Part shown: piece after piece, positions 16,226 to 24,685 of the stretch
How the letters are laid out: each line of letters opens with the position of its first letter
Position numbering within the stretch: position 1 is the first letter of the stretch
NCBI GenBank assembly: GCA_021775455.1
Contig: JAJFHU010000029.1
Span: 1 to 55,385, forward strand
DNA: 55,385 nucleotides
Direction of reading: 5' to 3'
From: Hyphomicrobiales bacterium
GTDB lineage: Bacteria > Pseudomonadota > Alphaproteobacteria > Rhizobiales > Rhizobiaceae
The notes under the pieces: model-generated
Seen by the model: only the letters and a program-made list of their open reading frames with translations
Databases searched by the model: none
Told to the model about the DNA's origin: nothing
Position numbers and translations under genes: made by a program

Positions 16226-16981
16226 CTAGTTAGACATCAGCGCCAAAGAAAGATTGCGCAAACTTAGGGCTATCACGACAGTGGCAACCGCGATCATGAC
16301 CGGTTTTTCGGGTAGATGTTTGGTTGCGTAGGCCGCAAATGGCGCCGCAAGGGCGCCGCCAATGACGAGGCCGGTTATAACCGGCCAAAGGGCGACCCCA
16401 ATGGTCGCGACAAAGGTCGCGGTAACCGTGGTTGTCACGAAGAATTCAGCCGCGTTGGCAGAACCTATGGCAAAGCGTGGATTAATGCCGCGCACAATCA
16501 GGGTTGTAGTAACCATCGGTCCCCAACCGCCGCCGCCGATTGAATCGAGGAACCCTCCTATGAGGCCTAGGATTCCGATGTGTTTGGAAGAAATAGATGG
16601 TCTTTGTGTGTTCCAAAGTGCACGCCGCAGGATAACAAATCCCATGATCACCAGATACACACTGACTACTGGTCGAATATAGGCACTTGATACCGTAGCC
16701 AGGATGTAGGCACCGATGGCGCCACCTACCATCCCTGGAAGGGCAAGCCGTTTGACCAGGCCTCGATCGATATTTCCCACACGCCAATGCGCGGCACCGG
16801 AGGCAGCCGTGGTAAAAATTTCAGCGGCATGTACTGAAGCGCTAGCTGTCGCTGCAGTGACTCCCGAACTCATAAGAACTGTCGTGGCAGTCAGGCCATA
16901 GGCCATACCAATTGCACCATCAACAATTTGCGCAGCAAATCCAATGGCGGCGTAGAGTAGAATGTCATCTATAGCGGTCAA
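16226..16981 (-). CDS. TSUP-family transporter (TauE/SafE-like sulfite or sulfonate-related anion exporter)
   Basis: About 251 residues and 7-8 membrane helices in two repeated halves. The first half begins IGFAAQIVDGAIGMAYGLT, where the acidic GAIGMAYG motif is typical of TSUP/DUF81 proteins. The second repeat begins IGGFLDSIGGGGWGPMVT, the classic GxxxDxxxGGGWGP motif. TauE/SafE members move sulfite, sulfoacetate or other anions across the inner membrane. The frame is open upstream to an ATG at 17119, but the extra 46 residues are polar and unlike a membrane start, so I prefer TTG at 16981 with GGA nearby. It is divergent from htpX. Confidence 0.85.
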   Translation of the reverse strand: MTAIDDILLYAAIGFAAQIVDGAIGMAYGLTATTVLMSSGVTAATASASVHAAEIFTTAASGAAHWRVGNIDRGLVKRLALPGMVGGAIGAYILATVSSAYIRPVVSVYLVIMGFVILRRALWNTQRPSISSKHIGILGLIGGFLDSIGGGGWGPMVTTTLIVRGINPRFAIGSANAAEFFVTTTVTATFVATIGVALWPVITGLVIGGALAAPFAAYATKHLPEKPVMIAVATVVIALSLRNLSLALMSN

Positions 16982-17133
16982 TTTTTTCGTCCGACTAGGG
17001 TAAGTTTTGGGGCAATTTTGGGCCGTATGCCTAGGTACCGGAGATAGGTAGGAAACGCTAGCGATACTCTCACAGTTGACGTGGCAATATCTGAACTTGA
17101 AATTGCGGTTGGTCGTCAAACTCTAAGAATTAA

Positions 17134-17260
17134 TTCGTACGAAACCGGCGTGCGCGCAGTTATGATGACGGAATTCGATCGAACCGACCCCATACATTCG
17201 CTGTTATGCGGCCAAACTGAACATTGAATGAAAACTGATTACTCGTTCGTAGCGTACGAA
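17134..17260. promoter_or_regulatory. Two TTCGTA/TACGAA inverted repeats between the TSUP and htpX genes
   Basis: TTCGTACGAA at 17134-17143 is a perfect 10-bp palindrome. TTCGTA-GCG-TACGAA at 17246-17260 has the same half-sites with a 3-bp spacer. Both lie in the 300-440 bp divergent region and look like operators for an unidentified dimeric regulator. No regulator gene is adjacent. This region holds no other gene. Confidence 0.4.
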
Positions 17261-17419
17261 GCTCAAAGAACTGTAAACCCGGACTTTTGGATTGTTTTTG
17301 ATACAGGAGAGATCACTCCTCTAATTTAGGTCGTCTCCATCTTACATATGACAGACAGCCATGAATAGTTCGCCGCGAGACCTGCGCGCTCATCAGGCCT
17401 TGGAATTGGACCAAACACG

Positions 17420-18292
17420 ATGAAGCGCATATCTTTATTTCTCGCAACCAACATAGCAGTTCTGCTCGTAATTGCTGTGATTGCGAATATTCTGGGTCTG
17501 GGGCAGATCGCTGATAGCAGTGGGCTCAATCTGGGTTCGCTATTGGCACTGTCAGCGATCATCGGCTTTACAGGATCGATAATTTCATTGCTCATCTCGA
17601 AACGGATGGCCAAGTGGCAAACCGGTGCTCACGTGATTACCCAGCCGGTAAGCGTCGAGGAAAGATGGCTACTAGAATCGGTAAGCAAGCTTGCCACGAA
17701 AGCCGGAATCAAAACACCCGAGGTTGCCATTTATGATGGGGAGGCAAATGCCTTCGCGACCGGTGCCTTCAAAAATTCTGCGCTGGTGGCTGTTTCAACA
17801 GGGCTTCTTGAGGCCATGAATCGGGATGAAGTGGAAGCCGTCCTCGCTCATGAAGTTGCTCACGTCGCCAACGGTGACATGGTTACAATGACTCTCATCC
17901 AAGGCGTGTTGAACACATTCGTGGTTTTCCTGTCGCGCATTGTCGGTTACATTGTTGACAAGCAGCTGAACCGGAATGGGAACGGTCAGGGTGTTGGCTA
18001 TTTTGTTACCTCGATCGTGTGCCAGATTGTTTTCGGCATTCTTGCCTCCATGATCGTTGCTTGGTTCTCCCGCCATCGCGAATTTCGAGCGGATGCAGGG
18101 GCGGCCGACTATATGGGTCAGCCGAACAGCATGATTGGCGCATTGATCCGCTTGGGCCGCATCGTACCTGGCCCTCTTCCAAAGTCCATTCAGGCATCGG
18201 GCATAAGCGACAAGCCGAGCATAATGGCACTTTTCTCGACTCATCCACCGCTTGAGGATCGGATTGCCGCGCTGCAACACAGTAGGCATTAG
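17420..18292 (+). CDS. htpX: HtpX, membrane zinc metalloprotease (M48)
   Basis: A 290-residue inner-membrane protease for quality control of misfolded membrane proteins. Two N-terminal helices (residues about 5-28 and 38-60) precede the zinc site HEVAH at 144-148. Two more helices (about 157-180 and 194-216) follow, and the third zinc ligand is Glu221 in REFRAD. The cytoplasmic tail ends with the family's [13 protein letters not shown] motif. All catalytic residues are present and length is normal. It heads a run of stress-type genes (CBS protein, TerC, ExoD). It may be a second, island-borne copy, as HtpX duplicates are common in stress-tolerance islands; this is inference. Confidence 0.95.
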   Translation: MKRISLFLATNIAVLLVIAVIANILGLGQIADSSGLNLGSLLALSAIIGFTGSIISLLISKRMAKWQTGAHVITQPVSVEERWLLESVSKLATKAGIKTPEVAIYDGEANAFATGAFKNSALVAVSTGLLEAMNRDEVEAVLAHEVAHVANGDMVTMTLIQGVLNTFVVFLSRIVGYIVDKQLNRNGNGQGVGYFVTSIVCQIVFGILASMIVAWFSRHREFRADAGAADYMGQPNSMIGALIRLGRIVPGPLPKSIQASGISDKPSIMALFSTHPPLEDRIAALQHSRH

Positions 18293-18367
18293 TTATCTTG
18301 AGGCTTGAGTTGCTAAACTTTACGGCGTGGATTCTCCGTGTCCGCCAAAACTAATGGGAAAGCAAAA

Positions 18368-18859
18368 ATGACAGTTCAAAGAATACTAAACAGCAAGGGT
18401 ACTGCTGTCCCAACAATTTTACCCGACGCGACCATCGTCGATGTTATTGCCCGCCTTGAGGAAGAAGATTCAGGAGCGCTCGTCATCAGCAGCGACGGAA
18501 AAGCCATTGAAGGCATTATTTCTGAACGCGATGTCGTGCGCGGGTTGCGCAAATTCGGGACCGATGCAATGGCTAAGAAAGTAACCGAATTGATGACTGA
18601 AAAGGTCATTACCTGCAATGACAACGATCGGGTTGCCGGCGTAATGGCGATGATGGACGACAAGAAAATCCGACACTTACCTGTCGTAATTCATGGAAAT
18701 CTTGCTGGGATGATCAGCATTCGCGACATCATAAAGCTCCGCCTTGATGAAGTGCAGGCCGAGGCCGAGGCAGATGCGAGCATATATCGGCCTCGGATGA
18801 TTTCGGCACTGCCAACGGATGGGAAATCCGGTTATTGTTCAAAGATTAAGGAAAACTAG
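18368..18859 (+). CDS. CBS-domain pair protein
   Basis: A 163-residue cytosolic protein with two CBS motifs. The first is at residues about 10-65 ([36 protein letters not shown]). The second is at about 75-130, with [20 protein letters not shown] and [17 protein letters not shown]. Stand-alone CBS pairs bind adenine nucleotides and sense energy or redox state. The C-terminus beyond IYRPRM is longer than in typical 143-residue relatives. I start at the ATG at 18368 (MTVQRILN, the family start); a GTG at 18338 is in frame. The TerC gene follows 14 bp downstream. Confidence 0.88.
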   Translation: MTVQRILNSKGTAVPTILPDATIVDVIARLEEEDSGALVISSDGKAIEGIISERDVVRGLRKFGTDAMAKKVTELMTEKVITCNDNDRVAGVMAMMDDKKIRHLPVVIHGNLAGMISIRDIIKLRLDEVQAEAEADASIYRPRMISALPTDGKSGYCSKIKEN

Positions 18860-18873
18860 AGGCAAAGAATAAA

Positions 18874-19626
18874 ATGGAAACGCTTCTGACACTGGCCACG
18901 CAGCCCGCCGCTTGGATTGCTTTGGCAACTCTCATCGCAATGGAAGTTGTGCTTGGCATCGACAATTTAATTTTCATCTCAATTTTGACCAACAAGCTTC
19001 CCGAGCAAGCTAGGCCCCGAGCCCGGCGCATTGGTATTGGCGGAGCGTTGGTGCTGCGCCTCGCGCTGCTTGGAACAGTCGCCATCATCGTCAAACTGAC
19101 CGCCCCAATTTTCACGGTCTTCGAGCATGGATTTTCATGGCGTGACCTGATCCTGATCGCGGGGGGCCTCTTCTTGGTGTGGAAGGCAACCATGGAGATT
19201 CACCATAGTGTTGATCCAGACCCCGGGCCAGACGCCCTTAACGCTACTGTTGCATCGTCGAACGTTGGCGCAGTCATAGTTCAAATCCTCGTTCTCGACT
19301 TGGTGTTTTCCATAGACAGCATTATCACAGCCGTCGGCATGACCGAGCACATTCCGATTATGGTCATCGCCGTTATCGCCGCTGTTTTGGCGATGTTGCT
19401 GGCAGCCACTCCACTCGCTAATTTTATCCATGCCAACCCGACAATCGTGATGCTTGTGCTCGGGTTCCTCTTGCTGATCGGAACAACATTGATTGCTGAA
19501 GGCTTCGGAGTACACGTCCCGAAAGGGTACATATACGCAGCGATGGCATTTTCCGCTCTGATCGAAGGTCTCAATATGCTCTTTCGAAGCGCCCGCCAAA
19601 AACGTGCGGAAAGTGAGTTGCTATAA
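18874..19626 (+). CDS. TerC-family membrane protein (YgdQ-like)
   Basis: A 250-residue protein with seven membrane helices in two TerC repeats. The acidic motifs are [16 protein letters not shown] (residues about 23-38) and [16 protein letters not shown] (about 146-161). The conserved Asp/Asn residues in GIDN and SIDS are thought to bind metal. Family members export Mn(II) or take part in tellurium and envelope stress resistance. Unlike the second TerC protein of this window (35233), this one belongs to the longer YgdQ/YoaE-like group and lacks a CBS tail; a separate CBS protein is encoded just upstream. Confidence 0.88.
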   Translation: METLLTLATQPAAWIALATLIAMEVVLGIDNLIFISILTNKLPEQARPRARRIGIGGALVLRLALLGTVAIIVKLTAPIFTVFEHGFSWRDLILIAGGLFLVWKATMEIHHSVDPDPGPDALNATVASSNVGAVIVQILVLDLVFSIDSIITAVGMTEHIPIMVIAVIAAVLAMLLAATPLANFIHANPTIVMLVLGFLLLIGTTLIAEGFGVHVPKGYIYAAMAFSALIEGLNMLFRSARQKRAESELL

Positions 19627-19673
19627 AGCAATGTGCATCGAATGAATACCATTGAGGAAGGAGCGTCGCATTC

Positions 19674-20315
19674 GTGAAACAGGATAATTCTCCACCTACC
19701 ACGGAGCGAACCTCAATCCTTCTGAAGCAATTGCTTGCCAAGTTACCCGAAGATGACGTCTCCGTCGGGTTCATTGTCCTGCAGATGCGGCGACGGTCAT
19801 TCGGTGGGATATTCATCGTTCTGGCGGCATTCGGGCTTTTACCCGGCATCTCGTTCTTTGCAGGACTTGCGATGCTTGTGCCGGCTTTTCAGATGGCGCT
19901 TGGCTTTCGCGCACCGTTGCTACCACGTTTCATTCGTCAACGCCGAATCGGAGTAACGGCAGTTCGAGCCCTGGGCAACAGGGCAATTCCGTGGATTGAG
20001 AAAGCAGAGTTTTACATTAAGCCGAGATGGATTCCTTTGACTCTGCCTCCGGTGCCTATGATCATCGGTGTCCTCACAATAGGCCTAGCTTTGGTCCTCA
20101 TGCTTCCGCTGCCGTTTAGCAATTTTCCTCCGGCGCTGGCGTTGATATGCTTCTCTTTGGGACTTCTCGAACGGGACGGAATGATGGTCGGTTTCGGTCT
20201 CATTCTGGCAATAACTGCGCTGATTGTAGGTGGAGTCGTGGCGATGATTGCATCGGAGGCATTACTGCTGCTGGTCAAACAGCCTCCCGACTGGCTGTCA
20301 TGGAAGTATTTTTGA
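19674..20315 (+). CDS. exoD: ExoD-family membrane protein
   Basis: A 213-residue protein with an N-terminal cytosolic segment and about four to five hydrophobic segments. It matches the ExoD/YrlC pattern: VGFIVLQMRRRSFGGIFIVL, then ALGLLPG-like FGLLPGISFFAGLAMLVPAF, and a second copy of the LPLPF motif at SNFPPALALICFSLGLLERDG. ExoD of Sinorhizobium affects exopolysaccharide production and alkali tolerance. It starts with GTG at 19674, with AAGGAG about 10 nt upstream. It is the last gene of the stress run. Confidence 0.87.
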   Translation: MKQDNSPPTTERTSILLKQLLAKLPEDDVSVGFIVLQMRRRSFGGIFIVLAAFGLLPGISFFAGLAMLVPAFQMALGFRAPLLPRFIRQRRIGVTAVRALGNRAIPWIEKAEFYIKPRWIPLTLPPVPMIIGVLTIGLALVLMLPLPFSNFPPALALICFSLGLLERDGMMVGFGLILAITALIVGGVVAMIASEALLLLVKQPPDWLSWKYF

Positions 20316-20610
20316 TAAGACCTCTATTCCCCCAAATCTGATCCAGTAAAACAGTTAGACTCAGTAGTTCGACAAACATCATCCGTCCGCAATGGGTCAT
20401 CATTGACGAGAGCAATCCATTCGAGTTGTTTCGATTGCGACAATGCCATTTTGGTAAAAATGGGCTCGGAGCGGTCATGCGGCTACGCAGCATCACGAAA
20501 ACAATCTCCGTCGGATAGATGTCCGCTCTTCACAAATTGACATAACCTCTGCGCAGTTGCGGTGAATTCACACTTTCCGCCCATTGTCGCCGTTACAAAG
20601 TATTTTGCTG
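20316..20610. other. Convergent intergenic region
   Basis: About 295 bp between exoD and the terminator of the reverse module. No gene is seen on either strand. GATGTCCGCTCTT near 20518-20530 is another copy of a GCGGACAT-type motif seen in other gaps of this window. Confidence 0.4.
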
Positions 20611-20640
20611 ACACAAAAAACCCCCGGCTATTGCCGAGGG
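20611..20640 (-). terminator. Rho-independent terminator of the 21356-20644 genes
   Basis: On the reverse strand, CCCTCGGC pairs with GCCGGGGG around an AATA loop (one mismatch in eight pairs). A run of six T follows. It starts 4 bp after the stop codon of the 20644-20994 gene. Confidence 0.85.
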
Positions 20641-20643
20641 TGG

Positions 20644-20994
20644 TTATTGGAATAGGCTTAGTTGACCGTCTTTTGGATCACTGATCTTGTAAACCGCACG
20701 CGCCATAGCGATGGTAGCGCTGCCCGTAAAGAGCGGCTTTTCTTGGACGTGATTGACAATGTGCCAGCCACCCCAAATGCGCAGGCTTGGTCCGGCAAAA
20801 GAAATCAATGGGCGACCGGGCCCACCACTACCACCAAAGATGCCAAGAACCTTCTGCAGCGCAGTGGCCAGTTCCTCATCGCTCATGCCGGTTTTGATTG
20901 CTTGTGAGTATCTCCTTGGCAGGGAAGCGGTGGCCAGTTTGAAGATCATGACCTTGTCAGCTTCGGTGAGAGACCGGTTAATATCATCCGCCAT
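20644..20994 (-). CDS. Unidentified accessory protein, 116 residues
   Basis: A soluble 116-residue protein. The N-terminal half is helical (LTEADKVMIFKLATASLPRR, then MSDEELATALQKVLGIFG). A glycine-rich turn (GGSGGPGRP) leads into a mixed C-terminus with FAGPSLRIWGGWHIVNH. The ATG overlaps the stop of the upstream DUF3768 gene by one base (TGATG), so the two are translationally coupled. I do not recognise the family. Such genes accompany DUF3768 on alphaproteobacterial plasmids and integrative elements. A strong terminator follows. Confidence 0.65.
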   Translation of the reverse strand: MADDINRSLTEADKVMIFKLATASLPRRYSQAIKTGMSDEELATALQKVLGIFGGSGGPGRPLISFAGPSLRIWGGWHIVNHVQEKPLFTGSATIAMARAVYKISDPKDGQLSLFQ

Positions 20995-21356
20995 CAGTAT
21001 TCATTGGCAATCATGATGGTCAAAACCCGAACGGTCTTGGTAACGTCCGATGGGTCTTCCGAACCGTGCAGCATGTCCGGAGCATAACAGTCGATTTTCC
21101 AGAAGAGCTTTTCACCGAGAATTTCCAGTGATCCAAAGTCGTGTTCGCCATAGGGATCATTGGCTTCAGAAAACGCATCAAAGCTGCGAACAGCCTCGAT
21201 CACCTGACCAAGTCTCATTTGGGGATCAATATCGGTGAGGCTTTGTACCCCTGCCGTCATCAACACCTGACCTGGGATGCCGCTATCCCCCTTGCGAAAG
21301 CGATCATTGAGCTCGCGGATTTTTTCAGTCTTTAGTGTTTTGGTTCTGTCTGTCAT
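20994..21356 (-). CDS. DUF3768 family protein
   Basis: A 120-residue soluble protein. The family blocks are IRELNDRFRKG (residues about 13-23), VLMTAGVQSL, VRSFDAFSEANDPYGEHDFG (about 56-75), EKLFWKIDCYAPDM and the end RVLTIMIANEY. DUF3768 proteins of unknown function occur on conjugative plasmids and ICEs of Alphaproteobacteria, usually with DUF736 proteins, as here. AGGGAGAAAATG precedes the start. It heads a two-gene operon ending at the 20611 terminator. Confidence 0.85.
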   Translation of the reverse strand: MTDRTKTLKTEKIRELNDRFRKGDSGIPGQVLMTAGVQSLTDIDPQMRLGQVIEAVRSFDAFSEANDPYGEHDFGSLEILGEKLFWKIDCYAPDMLHGSEDPSDVTKTVRVLTIMIANEY

Positions 21357-21491
21357 TCATTTTCTCCCTTGCACCGCGTCCGACCATTCGGGCGCGCTGC
21401 TCAGGAGAAAAGAAATGCCTGCCTCCGATATGGATAAGCAGGCATTGAATTGGCTTGAATTTGAAGTTGACGTCGCCAGGCAGTGGTTCAT

Positions 21492-21812
21492 TCAGCCGGA
21501 AGGGTTCCAGATGATGGCGAACTCCTTGGTTTCCTTTGATCCGGGCATTCTGCCCAGATTGGCATAGAGCGTGCGGTCGCCAAATTCTGGCGCCGCCAAT
21601 GACAGGGAAACAAAGTCCTTGCCGGTGGAGATCGCCTTGCGGTTCCAGGCAGCACCAATTTCGACTTCGCCTGACATGACCCGAAAATCCGGTGAAGTTT
21701 CTGATTTCTTCTTGTTGAGAACCAACTCGATGTTCTGCCGGATTGAGAGGGTGCTGAGACGGCCCTTGTAGGAGCCGTCCGGTTGAAGCGTGACTTGACC
21801 AATTGAAGGCAT
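21492..21812 (-). CDS. DUF736 family protein
   Basis: A 106-residue soluble protein. It shows the DUF736 pattern: IGQVTLQPDGSYKGRLSTLS at the start, PDFRVMSGEVEIGAAWNRK in the middle and FVSLSLAAPEFGDRTLYANL near the end. Members are small beta-rich proteins carried by plasmids and ICEs; function is unknown. I start at the ATG at 21812 (MPSIGQ), preceded by AAAGGAATGATC. Longer in-frame starts add a polar stretch without family similarity. It is separated by 135 bp from DUF3768 and by a terminator from 21988. Confidence 0.85.
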   Translation of the reverse strand: MPSIGQVTLQPDGSYKGRLSTLSIRQNIELVLNKKKSETSPDFRVMSGEVEIGAAWNRKAISTGKDFVSLSLAAPEFGDRTLYANLGRMPGSKETKEFAIIWNPSG

Positions 21813-21946
21813 GATCATTCCTTTCTGATGCTTGGGATAGGTGGGGAATTGCCATTGCTGAAAAGAGCTTTGGGCTTTCCAGATCATACCATGCAAAAAT
21901 CGTCGCCCTTAGCTGGGGAAGGGAAGTCGGACTTTGTCAAATCAGG

Positions 21947-21978
21947 AAAAAAGCACCTGTCCGAGAAGGCAGGTGCTT
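21947..21978 (-). terminator. Rho-independent terminator of the 21988-22221 gene
   Basis: On the reverse strand, AAGCACCTG (21978-21970) pairs perfectly with CAGGTGCTT (21959-21951) around a 10-base loop and runs into six T. It sits 10 bp after the stop codon of the small gene at 21988. Confidence 0.88.
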
Positions 21979-21987
21979 GAGAGTTCA

Positions 21988-22221
21988 CTACGCTATCAAC
22001 TCGACCGAATAGCAACCGCGCTGATCCATCAGGAAAGCCAGCATTTCCAGTTGCAACGGCTGGATCGTGTCGGCCAAAAACGAGACCGCGTTCTCTACAC
22101 CATTTTCATAGGCCAGCAACACTTCCAGCGGATCACGGGTGAGATAAAGATCACCCTCCATAGCTTGGTGGGTATTGAAGATGTGCTCTTCCGGTTTAAA
22201 GCCGGTTCGCAGAGCGGTCAT
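21988..22221 (-). CDS. Small accessory protein of unknown function, 77 residues
   Basis: A 77-residue soluble acidic protein with helical segments (DPLEVLLAYENGVENAVSFL and LQLEMLAFLMDQRG). The sequence looks well ordered and coding, and the strong terminator just after its stop supports a real single-gene transcript. No family name is known to me; it sits beside DUF736/DUF3768 genes and is probably part of the same plasmid/ICE-type cargo. GGCTCGGTGG before the ATG is only a weak ribosome site. Confidence 0.65.
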   Translation of the reverse strand: MTALRTGFKPEEHIFNTHQAMEGDLYLTRDPLEVLLAYENGVENAVSFLADTIQPLQLEMLAFLMDQRGCYSVELIA

Positions 22222-22612
22222 CCACCGAGCCTAAACTATGTTGCCGCAAGGATCTCAGATTTGCGCTCCTCCCGCTCCGCCTTTGGCGACTTACAACAAT
22301 GCATCAGACCCAATGATTTGTTGCCCGGAATGATCCGAATTGCGATCAGATTGTCATACCTTGTGCACGGAAAGTGCACGGAGGTCTTTGCAAGTCGCTG
22401 ATATTATTATGTTTTATCTCCAATCCATCATGGGTGCGATTGCAAAAATCTTGTCGTCTTTCGTCACAGGATATCAATTCAGCGCTTCATTAAAATTCAC
22501 GCGCTCATAGCACCATCCATAACATTGTGCACGAAATTTGGATCACGTGACTTCTGTGCTTGGCTGAACAATTAGCACCCTTTGGCACCACACTTAAGAG
22601 ATATGCATCAAT
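22222..22612. other. Intergenic region at the island/catabolic boundary
   Basis: About 390 bp without a supported gene. It contains a tandem GTGCACGGA-AA-GTGCACGGA at about 22363-22382 and a further GTGCACG near 22529. The promoter of the 21988 gene must lie here. The right end holds the 3' end of the catabolic operon; no hairpin terminator for that operon was recognised. Confidence 0.4.
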
Positions 22613-22984
22613 TTATTTGTCCGCTTCGAACTTCTCCGCTTCTTCCTGCAGGATTGGAGCCGCCAGGGCTATCGAATGAATGCCCATAATTGACGTGAGT
22701 TGAATTACCTCCAGTATTTCTTCCTTCGTCGCACCTTCGCGAAGGGCATTCTGGATATGACGACGAACACCCGGTGCCCAAAGATGGGTAGTCGCCGCAT
22801 TAATCGCAATGAAGATCAGTTCCTTGGTCTTCTGTGGCAGTGGCCCCTGCTTCTGCGGCACAGAGCGAAAGACAAGAAATGCCTCCAGATAATCCGGATC
22901 CATTTCTTCCAGCATGTCCCACATCGGGTTCCAGTCTGCAGTTTGCCGCTGTGCTTCGGTAGCAGGATACTTCTTGTGGTTCAT
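22613..22984 (-). CDS. Carboxymuconolactone decarboxylase / AhpD-like protein
   Basis: A 123-residue protein of the CMD superfamily. The core helix pair LPQKTKELIFIAINAATTH is followed by GVRRHIQNALREGATKEEILEVIQL, which is the CMD repeat. The CxxC of true AhpD peroxidase partners is absent, so a peroxidase role is unlikely. Decarboxylase-type members act on lactones or keto acids. The ATG at 22984 is 1 bp after the stop of the thiamine-diphosphate enzyme (TGATATG), with GGAAG eight bases upstream, so it is the last gene of the seven-gene operon. Confidence 0.85.
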   Translation of the reverse strand: MNHKKYPATEAQRQTADWNPMWDMLEEMDPDYLEAFLVFRSVPQKQGPLPQKTKELIFIAINAATTHLWAPGVRRHIQNALREGATKEEILEVIQLTSIMGIHSIALAAPILQEEAEKFEADK

Positions 22985-22985
22985 A

Positions 22986-24674
22986 TCAACTTCCACGGTG
23001 CTTGAAACTGTCGCGACGGAACGAGTAAAGCGCAGCCGGATCCATTGCTACATCAACTACTGCTGGCTTGCCACAATCAAGCGCTGCCTTGATCGCCTCG
23101 CCTGCTTCAGTGCAACTTTCAGCCCGAAAACCTCTTGCACCATAAAGTTCTGCCAACTGGCCAAAACGCGGGCTGGAAATATCAGCGCCGATGTAGCGCT
23201 CTCCAAAGAAATCACGTTGGTAGGCCTTCTCTGCACCCCAGCACTGATTGTTCATGACCACCGTGACCGTATTGATGCCGTGATCAACCGCCGTGGAGAG
23301 TTCCGAAACGGTCATTCCAAAACCACCATCACCCATCAGTGACACAACTGGACGATCGGGGCAGGCAAGTTTGATTCCAAGACCGCAAGCAAACGAAAAC
23401 CCGACCAGCCCAAAATCAAGTGGCGTAAACAGGCTTTTCGGCTGCCAGTAATTGAGCGCATCGGTTGCTTGTAGACAAAGCGTTCCCGCATCCATTGTAA
23501 TGGCAACGTCCTTGGGCAGTGTATCCCGCAAAGTCCGGAACAGGCCGAAGGGCTGGATGGGCATTGCTGCTGTATCCGCATCAGCGTCACGTTTTTCAAG
23601 GTAAGCCTTGCGCTCAGCCTGATAGGCTTCGGTCCAGGCATCGGCCTTCTTACGATCTGTAATCTTGCCAAGCGCATCTACCAATTGAAGTGCAGCAGTG
23701 GGCGCGTCCGCCCAGATACCAAGTTCAACCGGAAAATAGCGACCAATTGCAGTTGGCTCCAATTCCACCTGAATAATCGCTGCATCCTTGTTGATATTGT
23801 CATAGGTATAAAAAGTCGAATTGAAGCCCAAGCGTGTCCCAAGAGCCAGAATGACGTCGGCTTCCTTGACCAATCTGGATGCAACCGCATTACCGCGCGG
23901 CCCCATTTGCCCCGCATTTAGAGGATGCCCGAATGGAATTGCATCCCCATGACCGGGTGAAGTCACAATCGGACAATTGAGTGCTTCTGCAAGCGCCAGC
24001 GCCTGCTTGTCGCCACCAGTATTCTTGATGCCACCGCCTGCAATAATGACCGGTTGCGAAGCACCGGCCAGAAGTTTCGCTGCGGTGCTGATTTGATCTG
24101 CATTGGCAGCTGGCATCGAATTCGAACGGTATGCTGATGGGCTTTGCATATCTTCAAACTCGGCATTGGCTGACAACACATTCCGTGGCAGATTCAGTTG
24201 AACCGGTCCGCGACGTGGTGTCATGGCTACCCGAAACGCTTCGCGAAACATTTCCGGAACCCGGTCTGCACTCGTCGCTGTCCACGTCTTCTTGGTAATC
24301 GGTGTGAACAGTGACTGTTGGTCCACTTCCTGAAATGCATCGCGGTAAACGTGTCCGGAAGATAATGATCCGGCAATGGAGACAACAGGTGAATATGCAG
24401 CCTTTGCCTGTCCAAGACCGGTGACCAGATTGGTTGCGCCCGGCCCGTTCTGACCTGCCAGAATTACACCTGCTTCGCCGGAAGCTCGCGCATAGCCATC
24501 CGCCATGTGTGTCCCGGTTCGCTCATCATGAACACCGATGAAGTTGATCTCCTTTGCGTCATAGAGTGCATCGAACATCTCCATGGTCGCGGAACCAATC
24601 AGGCCAAACACATGCTTGGTATTTTCGGCCTTCAGCGCCTCTACGGCAGCTTGACCTCCAGATAATTTTTTCAT
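22986..24674 (-). CDS. Thiamine diphosphate-dependent enzyme (Xsc / acetolactate-synthase-like)
   Basis: A 562-residue three-domain ThDP enzyme. The catalytic Glu51 is in VHDERTGTHMADGYARA. FQEVDQ is at 114-119, a central domain spans about 195-335, and the cofactor motif GDGGF at 448-452 ends in NNQCWG at 475-480. The C-terminus reads YSFRRDSFKHR. FQEVDQ and FRRD-x2-K features recall sulfoacetaldehyde acetyltransferase (Xsc), but benzoylformate/oxalyl-CoA-type decarboxylases and acetolactate synthases share the fold. Within an operon with an aldehyde dehydrogenase, decarboxylation of a 2-keto acid or C-S/C-C cleavage next to an aldehyde are the likely reactions. The precise substrate is not determined. 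Confidence 0.88.
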   Translation of the reverse strand: MKKLSGGQAAVEALKAENTKHVFGLIGSATMEMFDALYDAKEINFIGVHDERTGTHMADGYARASGEAGVILAGQNGPGATNLVTGLGQAKAAYSPVVSIAGSLSSGHVYRDAFQEVDQQSLFTPITKKTWTATSADRVPEMFREAFRVAMTPRRGPVQLNLPRNVLSANAEFEDMQSPSAYRSNSMPAANADQISTAAKLLAGASQPVIIAGGGIKNTGGDKQALALAEALNCPIVTSPGHGDAIPFGHPLNAGQMGPRGNAVASRLVKEADVILALGTRLGFNSTFYTYDNINKDAAIIQVELEPTAIGRYFPVELGIWADAPTAALQLVDALGKITDRKKADAWTEAYQAERKAYLEKRDADADTAAMPIQPFGLFRTLRDTLPKDVAITMDAGTLCLQATDALNYWQPKSLFTPLDFGLVGFSFACGLGIKLACPDRPVVSLMGDGGFGMTVSELSTAVDHGINTVTVVMNNQCWGAEKAYQRDFFGERYIGADISSPRFGQLAELYGARGFRAESCTEAGEAIKAALDCGKPAVVDVAMDPAALYSFRRDSFKHRGS

Positions 24675-24685
24675 TATTCAGCCTT

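Noticed and set aside
22363-22382. Tandem GTGCACGGA repeat as an iteron-like or operator element
   Set aside because: Only two close copies and one distant partial copy; too few to support an origin or a binding array.
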